DNA of 7,628 nucleotides. Source: Burkholderiales bacterium (GTDB taxonomy: Bacteria > Pseudomonadota > Gammaproteobacteria > Burkholderiales > SG8-39). Made by a program: the position numbers and the translations under genes. The notes beneath the pieces were generated by a model that saw nothing but the letters and a program-made list of their open reading frames with translations, was not told the DNA's origin and ran no database searches. The stretch's first letter is position 1, and each line of letters opens with the position of its first letter. The DNA lies in NCBI GenBank assembly GCA_016649475.1, contig JAENXP010000088.1, forward strand, positions 1 to 7,628. The letters run 5' to 3'. Positions 1 through 5,554 of this stretch are shown piece after piece.

Positions 1-59
1 GCGCCGAGGCAGATTTCCGAGACACGCAGCTCGCTGTCGCCGAGTTTATTCAGTTTCAT
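1..59 (-). CDS. Aldo/keto reductase, N-terminal fragment (runs off the left edge)
   Basis: Only the first 19 codons are in the window. They read MKLNKLGDSELRVSEICLG, the typical opening of Tas-like aldo/keto reductases: a first beta-hairpin with RLG-like and 'L-x-VSxIxLG' elements leading to the TIM barrel. Members of this family reduce aldehydes or ketones, mostly with NADPH, in the cytoplasm; the catalytic Asp-Tyr-Lys-His residues would lie beyond the edge. The ATG at 59 has a GGGG stretch five bases upstream as a modest ribosome site. It lies 181 bases downstream of the SDR gene on the same strand, so it could be the last gene of the same catabolic cluster or start its own unit. The family call rests on a short but characteristic stretch. 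Confidence 0.72.
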   Translation of the reverse strand, partial: MKLNKLGDSELRVSEICLG

Positions 60-240
60 CGAAGCCCCATTCGTAGCTCACATTGTCCATGCCACGGTTC
101 AAATCGTCCGCGCGGCCCCCACTATTTCATCGCAGCCGCATCGGTCATCAAACTGGCGCTGACGCGCATTACTGGCGCGAGCCCTTGAACAGCCGGCGCG
201 AGTCTTCTGCGCGGGTGGTCCTGATATCGCGGGCGGTCTC
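60..240. other. Spacer between SDR gene and aldo/keto reductase gene
   Basis: This 181-base stretch holds no convincing gene. A plus-strand reading frame that crosses it continues antisense into the SDR gene and looks like no known protein. A 15-codon minus-strand ATG frame within it has no ribosome site. I see no hairpin followed by a T run and no good promoter hexamer pair. It is long for an operon spacer, so the aldo/keto reductase gene may have its own promoter that I cannot recognise. Confidence 0.4.
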
Positions 241-1020
241 TCACAACTTCGGCGGTATCAGGCCCATGTGCATGCCGCCATCGATCATGATGGTGTCGCC
301 GGTGATCAGATCCGCGCCCTCGATCAACCAGACGATGACGGCGGCCACTTCCTCGGGTGTGCCCGGCCGCCCCAGCGGGGTGCCGTTGCGGTAACGCGCC
401 TCGATCGCGGCGTAGCGCGCGCCGTAACCTTCGCGCAGCCACTTGGTGTCGACCATGCCCGGACAGACGGCGTTGACGCGGATCTCCGGACCGAGGACGC
501 GCGCCAGCGACATGGTCATTGTGTTGAGCGCCCCTTTGGACGCAGCGTATGCCATGCTCGATCCCATGCCGTTCTTGCCCGCAATCGACGACACGTTGAC
601 CACCGCGCCGCGCCCGCTTTTTTTCATCGCCGCGGCGCAGGCGCGCGTCATCTGGTAGGCGCCGACTACGTTGACCGAGTAGATATGCAGAAAATCCTCG
701 GCCGAAAGCGCTTCGAGGTCGGCGTGATTGGCGAACTTGGTGGCGCCTGCATTGTTGACCAGCGCGTCGATGCGGCCCCATTTGTCCAGCGCCGCCTGTG
801 CCAGGCGGCGGCAATCGGCGTCCTGCGCGACATCGGCCTTCACCAGCAATACTTCGGCGCCGGCTTCCTCGCACGCCTTCTGCGTGGCGCGCGCCGCTTC
901 CTCGCTCTTGCTGTAGTTGACCACCACGCGCGCGCCGCGGCCGGCGAGCATGACGGCACTGGCGGCGCCGATGCCGCTGGCAGAGCCGGTGACTATGCAG
1001 ACTGCGTTTTTCAGATCCAT
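241..1020 (-). CDS. SDR family oxidoreductase (FabG-like)
   Basis: This is a classical short-chain dehydrogenase/reductase of 259 residues, the usual length, with a Rossmann fold. Visible motifs are the dinucleotide-binding TGSASGIG at 11-18, NNAG at 89-92, the structural Asn117, the catalytic Ser145, Tyr158 and Lys162 (YAASK), and PGMVDT at 188-192. The end of the second strand reads NYSKS instead of carrying an acidic residue, which leans towards NADP(H), although this is not decisive. Such enzymes interconvert a hydroxyl and a ketone on small or CoA-bound substrates in the cytosol. The ATG at 1020 has GGAG seven bases upstream. The gene starts 28 bases after the cyclase stop, so the two are probably co-transcribed. 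In this setting it could oxidise the hydroxyacyl product of the MaoC-like enzyme, but the substrate is unknown. Confidence 0.93.
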   Translation of the reverse strand: MDLKNAVCIVTGSASGIGAASAVMLAGRGARVVVNYSKSEEAARATQKACEEAGAEVLLVKADVAQDADCRRLAQAALDKWGRIDALVNNAGATKFANHADLEALSAEDFLHIYSVNVVGAYQMTRACAAAMKKSGRGAVVNVSSIAGKNGMGSSMAYAASKGALNTMTMSLARVLGPEIRVNAVCPGMVDTKWLREGYGARYAAIEARYRNGTPLGRPGTPEEVAAVIVWLIEGADLITGDTIMIDGGMHMGLIPPKL

Positions 1021-1048
1021 GGTTGCGCTCCGGAAAAAAGGAAAAAAC

Positions 1049-2086
1049 TCAAACCGTCGCCACCGGCGTCGCCGGCGAGCCGACCGCGCCGGGCAGCCTG
1101 AGGGGCGGCGCGGTGAGCAGGAAACGGCTGCGCCGGTTGGCGCGCAGCCACTGCGCCAGTTCGCCCAGATACCAGATCTCGCCCAGGTGCACGCCCAGCT
1201 TGAACAGGCAGTGCTCGTGCAGGGGCATGGCCGGATGCCGGCCGGGCAAATCCGCCGCCGGCAGCAGTTCCACCGCGTAATTGTCCGCGATCAGCGCCGC
1301 CGCGCCGCTGTCGCTGATCCATTGCAGCAGCTTGTCGTCGCGGCCGTCCAGGCCGAGATAGGCTGCGTCCAGCCTGTTCATGTCGACCTCGCCCCCCATC
1401 TCCAGGATCACGTCGCTCCAGCCGGTGTAAAAGCACACCATGTCGCCGGACTCGACTTCCACCTTGTCGGCTTCGATCACGCGCATCAGCTCGTCGTAGC
1501 CCACCGCCTTGCGGCAGCGACCGAAATGCGCATGCAGGTCTATCATCGCCGCGCGGCCCTGCACGCAGCTTTCCGCCATGTTTTCTATGCCCAGGCGTCT
1601 GGCCTCGCTGCCTTCGTAGCATCCCCAGGGCGACACCTCTGCGTGCTGCGGGGCAATGATATGTTCGCCGGCGCGCCAGCCGTTGTAGAACACGGTTTCG
1701 GCGACACCGTCGCCGTCGGCGTCGAATTGCGAGCCTACATGGGCCAGGCTGTCCCACTGCGTCGAGTACTGCAGCCAGATCAGCACGCCGTCGTCGCACA
1801 CCACGTCGGTATGCTGCGGATTTTCGCCGGAGAGCAAGAAATTGAAGTTGGCGCGTCCGGAGCGCACCGTGGCGAAGCGCCGCGGCGGTCGGCGCCGCGC
1901 GTTGATCTTGTTGCCACCGGGATAGTCCAGCGGCAGCGACAGGCAGAAACGCTTCCCGGTTCTCACTTCGGCCACGCCCTGCAGCACTTTCTCCGGCGTA
2001 ATCAGGTTCATGCGGCCGCGCTGGTCGTCGGGACCGAAATCGCCCCAGTTGGAACCCGGCGGGCGCTGCTTCCATCGTTGCGGCAT
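1049..2086 (-). CDS. Cyclase family protein (kynurenine formamidase-like fold)
   Basis: The 345-residue protein belongs to the cyclase/KynB-type metal-dependent hydrolase superfamily (Pfam PF04199). Evidence is the opening SNWGDFGPDDQRGRMNLIT (12-30), the core segment around QWDSLAHVG (110-118), the YNGWRAG stretch (134-140), the GRAAMIDLHAH block (178-188), the H290/H292...E303 region and the closing LPGAVGSPATP (331-341). It is longer than KynB (about 210) and matches the 320-350 residue subgroup found in proteobacterial and actinobacterial catabolic clusters. In the metal motif HxGTHxDxxxH both histidines of HxGTH appear as Gln (Q106, Q110), while D112 and H116 remain. The ATG at 2086 has an AGGA eight bases upstream; in-frame codons further upstream run back into the ligase gene and are not used. 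Superfamily members hydrolyse amides or cyclic compounds; the reaction here is unknown. Confidence 0.88.
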   Translation of the reverse strand: MPQRWKQRPPGSNWGDFGPDDQRGRMNLITPEKVLQGVAEVRTGKRFCLSLPLDYPGGNKINARRRPPRRFATVRSGRANFNFLLSGENPQHTDVVCDDGVLIWLQYSTQWDSLAHVGSQFDADGDGVAETVFYNGWRAGEHIIAPQHAEVSPWGCYEGSEARRLGIENMAESCVQGRAAMIDLHAHFGRCRKAVGYDELMRVIEADKVEVESGDMVCFYTGWSDVILEMGGEVDMNRLDAAYLGLDGRDDKLLQWISDSGAAALIADNYAVELLPAADLPGRHPAMPLHEHCLFKLGVHLGEIWYLGELAQWLRANRRSRFLLTAPPLRLPGAVGSPATPVATV

Positions 2087-2105
2087 GGGCTTAATCCTCA
2101 AGAAT

Positions 2106-2145
2106 AAAGAAAAATCGGACGCCGCAGGCGCGAAGCACGCGCGGC
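2106..2145 (-). terminator. GC hairpin plus T tract between ligase and cyclase genes
   Basis: Read on the minus strand just after the ligase stop, GCCGC (2145-2141) can pair with GCGGC (2125-2121), with an inner GCG/CGC and a TGCTT loop. Six bases later comes TTTTTCTTT (2114-2106). This resembles an intrinsic terminator, or an attenuator because the cyclase gene follows on the same strand after a further 19 bases. The gap between stem and T run is longer than ideal; a short outer CGGA/TCCG pairing would close it. Partial read-through would make the ligase and cyclase genes separate or unequal expression units. Confidence 0.42.
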
Positions 2146-2159
2146 CCCTCCTCCGCGAC

Positions 2160-3836
2160 TCAGGCCGTCGAACTTGCCTTAGCCGACTCCTGCTCCTGCA
2201 GCGCGCGCCACATGACCTTGCCGGTGGCCGACTTGGGCAGGCTGTCGACGAATTCGATGACGCGCGGATATTTGTACGCGGCCATGCGCGTCTTGCACCA
2301 ATCGATGACGTCGCCGGCGCCGACACTGCCTTTGCTCGCAGCCTTCAGCACCACGACCGCTTTCACCGTTTCGCCGCGACGCTCGTCGTTGCAGCCGATA
2401 ACGCAGACTTCCTGGATGTCCGGATGCGCATACATCATCAATTCCACCTCGGCCGGCGAGACCTTGAAGCCGGAGGCGTTGATCATGCGCTTCAGGCGAT
2501 CGACGAAAAAGAAGTAACCCTCTTCATCGTAACGGCCGAGGTCGCCGGTTCGGAAATAGCTCTTGCCGCCGATGTCGATGAACGCCGCGGCGCTGCCCTT
2601 CGGATCATTCCAGTAGCCCTTGAATACCTGCGGTCCGCAGGAAACGATTTCGCCGACCTCCCCTACACCCAGCGGCGCGAGCGTGTCCGGATTGATCACC
2701 AGCGACTCGGTGTTGCACCAGGGTATGCCCAGGCACTGGCGCTTGGGCCGATCCTGGTGGTTGTTATGTGTGGCGCCTGCGGTTTCGGTAAGGCCATAGC
2801 CTTCGGAGAATTCGAGGCCGGTCAGATCGAACAGTTTCTTCGCCACCGCTTCGGGCATCGCCGCGCCGCCGCCGGCAATGCCGCGCAGGCTGGTCAGGCT
2901 GTCGGCCTTGAAATTGGGACTTGCGAACAGGTCTATCACCATGGTCGGGATGTTGGTCCATCCAGTTACCTGATGGCGCTCTATCAGCTTCAACGCCAGT
3001 TCCCGGTCCCAGCGCGTCATGATCACCAGCTCCGCGCCCAGGTAAACGGCGCTGTGCATCAGATGCACCATGCCGGTGATGTGGAAGAACGGTACCACGC
3101 ACAGGATGACGTCCTCCGCCGATCCCCTGCTCCAGACGCCTGCGGGCACCACGTTGGCCATGAGCGTGCGGTGCGTATGCATACAACCCTTGGGCCGGCC
3201 AGTGGTGCCCGAGGTATAAGGCATCGCGCACAAATCGTCGGGCTGCGCCAGATGCGCACCTGGCGTGCACTGTGCCGCCAGCGCAGCACGCCAAGGCACC
3301 AAGCCGGGCGTGTCGGCTTGCATGGGCGGCAGCTTCAAAAAATCCGGCTGCGCCAGATCGGAGGCCGGGTCGGCGTATTCACCGTAGTTCGCGACGATGA
3401 TGCGCTCTAGCGGTCCCGCGCCCAGGAGCGGCGCGATGCGCGGCAGCAGCTCCTGCCCGATCACCGCGATACGCGTCCCCGCGTCGTCCACATAGTGCTT
3501 CAGCTCCCCGGTCAGGTTCATCGGATTGACCGGAACCACGACGGCGTCGGCGCGCAGAAGAGCATAGTAGGCGATCACGAACTGAGGGCTGTTCTGCATG
3601 TACAGCAGCACCCGCTCGCCCTTTTTCAGCCCGCATTGCGTTTGCAGATAGCCGGCCATGGAATCTGCCTGCTGCTTCAACTCGCCGTAGGAAAGACGCC
3701 CGCCGTAGTAGGCAAGCGCGGTCTTGTCCGGATAGCGTGCAGCCGATACTTCGAGGTTGTAGAAGAGCGTCGTCTGCGGCACTGGCAGCGTGCGCGGCAC
3801 GCCTTTGGGCCAGTGTTGATAGTGGCGCTGCTGCAT
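2160..3836 (-). CDS. AMP-binding acyl-CoA ligase (long-chain fatty-acid/aromatic acid CoA ligase type)
   Basis: This is an adenylate-forming enzyme of 558 residues that activates a carboxylic acid with ATP and then transfers it to CoA. The core motifs are complete: P-loop YTSGTTGRPKG (207-217), PFFHITG (249-255), GYGLTET (346-352), the TGD of the hinge region (430-432), the DRLKRMINASGFKVSPAEVE block (446-465) and PKSATGK (534-540) with the catalytic Lys540. No signal peptide or membrane segment is seen, so it acts in the cytosol. An ATG at 3842 lies directly against the GGAGG sequence with no spacer; the ATG two codons later at 3836 has the proper six-base spacing and is my choice. It follows the MaoC-like gene by about 70 bases. 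The family fits medium/long-chain fatty acids or aryl acids, and the sequence does not decide the substrate. Confidence 0.94.
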   Translation of the reverse strand: MQQRHYQHWPKGVPRTLPVPQTTLFYNLEVSAARYPDKTALAYYGGRLSYGELKQQADSMAGYLQTQCGLKKGERVLLYMQNSPQFVIAYYALLRADAVVVPVNPMNLTGELKHYVDDAGTRIAVIGQELLPRIAPLLGAGPLERIIVANYGEYADPASDLAQPDFLKLPPMQADTPGLVPWRAALAAQCTPGAHLAQPDDLCAMPYTSGTTGRPKGCMHTHRTLMANVVPAGVWSRGSAEDVILCVVPFFHITGMVHLMHSAVYLGAELVIMTRWDRELALKLIERHQVTGWTNIPTMVIDLFASPNFKADSLTSLRGIAGGGAAMPEAVAKKLFDLTGLEFSEGYGLTETAGATHNNHQDRPKRQCLGIPWCNTESLVINPDTLAPLGVGEVGEIVSCGPQVFKGYWNDPKGSAAAFIDIGGKSYFRTGDLGRYDEEGYFFFVDRLKRMINASGFKVSPAEVELMMYAHPDIQEVCVIGCNDERRGETVKAVVVLKAASKGSVGAGDVIDWCKTRMAAYKYPRVIEFVDSLPKSATGKVMWRALQEQESAKASSTA

Positions 3837-3842
3837 GCTCAT

Positions 3843-3876
3843 CCTCCGGTAGCCCCCGTCTGCCTCGCAGCGGAGG
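3843..3876 (-). promoter_or_regulatory. Ligase ribosome site with upstream complementary sequence
   Basis: The strong Shine-Dalgarno CGGAGG (3848-3843) touches one ATG and lies six bases before a second, in-frame ATG at 3836, which decides the start. In the same leader CCTCCG (3876-3871) is perfectly complementary to it across a 22-base loop. A hairpin could therefore hide the ribosome site. The complementarity is seen; regulation is an inference, and six pairs could arise by chance in GC-rich DNA. Confidence 0.45.
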
Positions 3877-3906
3877 TTCGTTTCCCGTTCCAGGCGCCCT
3901 CTACGC

Positions 3907-4353
3907 CTAGCCGTACTGCCGTGTCACCCACTCCGCTATGCAGGCCGGCTTGTCCGAGCCCTCGCGTTCCACGGTCACACCCCAGGTGAGCTGATTCCCG
4001 CCCTTGATGTTTTCGAATTTGGAGAGCACGAAGCGCGCGCGGATGCGTGAGCCGGAGGGCACGGCATCGGTAAAGCGCACCCGATTCAGCCCGTAATTGA
4101 CGCCCATTTTCATGCGGCTCACATCGACCGTGCTCTCCAGCAGATGCGACAGCAGCGACAGCGTGAGAAAGCCATGGGCGATGGTGCCGCCGTAGGGCGA
4201 TTCGCGCCTCGCCCGCTCCGGATCGATATGGATCCACTGCGGGTCGACTATGGCGCTGGCGAACTGGTCGATGCGCTCCTGGCCCACCTGAAACCACGGC
4301 GATACACCGACCTCCTGGCCAACATGCAGATGCAACTGGGTAATATCGTTCAT
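3907..4353 (-). CDS. MaoC family dehydratase (NodN-like, hot-dog fold)
   Basis: The 148-residue protein is a single hot-dog domain of the MaoC/(R)-specific enoyl-CoA hydratase family, which adds or removes water on an acyl-CoA thioester. The diagnostic block is FASAIVDPQWIHIDPERA (31-48), carrying the catalytic pair Asp37 and His42, followed by GGTIAHGFLTLSLL (55-68) that forms the central helix. The length is normal for NodN-like members. It is the first gene of the minus-strand catabolic cluster, upstream of the acyl-CoA ligase, so a role in beta-oxidation-like processing of the activated acid is reasonable. No Shine-Dalgarno is visible before the ATG at 4353. A possible -10 element ends only nine bases upstream, so the mRNA may start at or near the initiation codon. 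The substrate is unknown. Confidence 0.92.
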   Translation of the reverse strand: MNDITQLHLHVGQEVGVSPWFQVGQERIDQFASAIVDPQWIHIDPERARRESPYGGTIAHGFLTLSLLSHLLESTVDVSRMKMGVNYGLNRVRFTDAVPSGSRIRARFVLSKFENIKGGNQLTWGVTVEREGSDKPACIAEWVTRQYG

Positions 4354-4362
4354 AGGGGCGCT

Positions 4363-4388
4363 ATTCTGCCATGAAACGCGCGGCGCAA
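4363..4388 (-). promoter_or_regulatory. Possible promoter for the MaoC-ligase unit
   Basis: On the minus strand TTGCGC (4388-4383) is followed after 14 bases by CAGAAT (4368-4363), a four-of-six match to the -10 consensus. The spacing is shorter than ideal. Transcription from it would begin within a few bases of the ATG at 4353, consistent with the lack of a ribosome site there. The same two hexamers occur in the opposite direction for the neighbouring gene. Confidence 0.25.
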
Positions 4389-4399
4389 TGTCGCTGCAA

Positions 4400-4428
4400 T
4401 TGCGTCCTGGAGCAATCCACAGCAGAAT
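4400..4428 (+). promoter_or_regulatory. Possible promoter for the DUF423 gene
   Basis: TTGCGT (4400-4405) and CAGAAT (4423-4428) are separated by the ideal 17 bases. They match sigma-70 consensus at three and four of six positions. The expected start near 4435 would give a leader of about 38 bases ending in the AGGAG ribosome site at 4460-4464. The spacing and position are good and the hexamers are weak. Confidence 0.35.
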
Positions 4429-4472
4429 GCCCCCGAGTGAGCAAACGCAAACCTATGCCAGGAGCCGAGAGC

Positions 4473-4853
4473 ATGCCCCGCAACGCCAGATTGTTCATTG
4501 CAATCGGCTGCGCGGCCGCTTTGCTCGCCGTCGCGATCGGGGCCTTCGGCGCGCACGGACTGAAGACCCGCATCGCACCGGAGCTCATGGCGGTGTACAA
4601 GACCGGCGTCGAATATCACTTTTACCACGCGCTCGGCCTGATCCTGGTCGGCATCGCCGGGCTGCACCTGCCGCATTCCGCCTGGCTCGAGAGCGCGGGC
4701 TGGGCCATGGTCGCCGGCATCGTGCTGTTCTCGGGCAGCCTCTATCTGCTGTCGCTCACCGGCCTTGGCTGGCTGGGCGCGATCACGCCGTTCGGAGGCG
4801 CGGCCTTCATCGCCGCCTGGGCGCTGTTCGCGTTTGCTGCAGTCAAGGGCTAA
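4473..4853 (+). CDS. DUF423 family small membrane protein (YgdD-like)
   Basis: The 126-residue protein matches the DUF423 family, to which E. coli YgdD belongs. It shows the family signatures GAFGAHGLK (23-31), YHFYHALGL (48-56), FSGSLYLLSLTG (86-97) and ITPFGG (104-109), and about four hydrophobic segments (roughly 7-24, 52-65, 76-95, 103-122). It is therefore an inner-membrane protein; the biochemical role of the family is not established. I start it at the ATG at 4473 because AGGAG lies eight bases upstream and this gives the family's normal length; the frame is open further upstream to 4371, but that extension is rich in Cys and Arg and unlike the family. It is the only plus-strand gene and converges on the ankyrin-repeat gene, with the two stop codons overlapping. 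Confidence 0.92.
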   Translation: MPRNARLFIAIGCAAALLAVAIGAFGAHGLKTRIAPELMAVYKTGVEYHFYHALGLILVGIAGLHLPHSAWLESAGWAMVAGIVLFSGSLYLLSLTGLGWLGAITPFGGAAFIAAWALFAFAAVKG

Positions 4854-4879
4854 GGCCGTCGGCGCTCGCGCTGCAGCAA
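4834..4879. repeat. Inverted repeat across the convergent gene ends
   Basis: TTGCTGCAG (4834-4842) and CTGCAGCAA (4871-4879) are perfect inverted copies of nine bases with a 28-base loop. The loop contains both overlapping stop codons. In either transcript this can form a hairpin at the very end of the message. There is no T run on either side, so it is not a classical intrinsic terminator. Each arm contains a short palindrome, which lowers the surprise. Confidence 0.4.
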
Positions 4880-5494
4880 TTCGACGATGCTGCCATAGCC
4901 CCGCCGCCGCGCGATATCGAGCGCGGTATCCCCCGAGTCGTTGCGCAGCGCACGGTTGGCACCCTGGTCCAGCAGCAGCCAGGCGGTGGTTTCGTGCCCG
5001 GCGTCCGCCGCGCCGTGCAGCGCGGTATTGCCATGCGCATCCACCGCATTTATGAAAGCGCCGCGGTCGATCAGCAGTTGCGCCGCGCGGCCCGTTCCGG
5101 CCATCGCCGCCCAGAACAAGGGCCGCTCGCCGTCGCGGTTGGCGCGATTCACCTCGGCGCCGCGATCGAGCAGCAAGCTCAGCAGACCCGGATCGCCGTT
5201 CAAAACCGCGGCATGCAGCACTGTCTCGCCGTTGTTGCTGGAAATTTTCACATCCGCACCCTTGTCGAGCAGGAAACGCGCGATCGCCTTTCGGCCATGC
5301 TCCGCTGCGACAAAGAGCAGCGTCTCGCCATCCGCGTTGCGCGCGTTGACGGGCGCGCGCGCGTCAACCAGGCGCGTCACGTCCTCGAGACGGCCCGCCG
5401 CGACTGCTTCAAACATTGGCGCGCTCTGTCCCCAGACAGGAAACGCATACAGCAACAGCAGGCCTGCGACGAATTTCAGCATAAGAGTGCACAT
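4850..5494 (-). CDS. Exported ankyrin-repeat protein
   Basis: From the ATG at 5494 the protein has 214 residues. It begins with a signal-peptide-like stretch (LKFVAGLLLLYAFPVWG, about 6-22, likely cleavage near QSA), so it probably acts in the periplasm. The rest is a tandem of about five ankyrin repeats of 33 residues (roughly 54-86, 87-119, 120-152, 153-185, 186-210) plus a degenerate first one. They show the usual pattern DGET.L..AA..G....A..LLD.GA.V. Ankyrin repeats bind proteins and have no catalytic role. No clear Shine-Dalgarno precedes any start. The ATG at 5482 is an equally possible start that would still keep the signal peptide, whereas the TTG at 5524 looks less likely. It lies about 60 bases after the PfkB gene on the same strand and overlaps the DUF423 stop by four bases. 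The partner is unknown. Confidence 0.88.
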   Translation of the reverse strand: MCTLMLKFVAGLLLLYAFPVWGQSAPMFEAVAAGRLEDVTRLVDARAPVNARNADGETLLFVAAEHGRKAIARFLLDKGADVKISSNNGETVLHAAVLNGDPGLLSLLLDRGAEVNRANRDGERPLFWAAMAGTGRAAQLLIDRGAFINAVDAHGNTALHGAADAGHETTAWLLLDQGANRALRNDSGDTALDIARRRGYGSIVELLQRERRRP

Positions 5495-5554
5495 TCTACC
5501 GATAGGCGGAAGGCGCGATATCAAACTCCACGCGCCCGGGAAACAGACGACGGA

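Noticed and set aside
180..212. Repeated GGCGCGAG octamer as a site or terminator
   Set aside because: It is a short direct repeat in GC-rich DNA with no inverted partner and no T run.
122..874. Minus-strand 250-codon frame overlapping the SDR gene
   Set aside because: It is an out-of-frame reading of the SDR gene with Arg-rich low-complexity protein; the SDR frame carries all the family motifs.
917..3410. Long plus-strand open frames of 396 and 466 codons opposite the cyclase and ligase genes
   Set aside because: Both are antisense to well-supported genes and show no recognisable domain.
4371..4472. N-terminal extension of the DUF423 protein from the ATG at 4371
   Set aside because: The extension is unlike the family, lacks a ribosome site and overlaps the possible promoter; AGGAG before 4473 decides the start.
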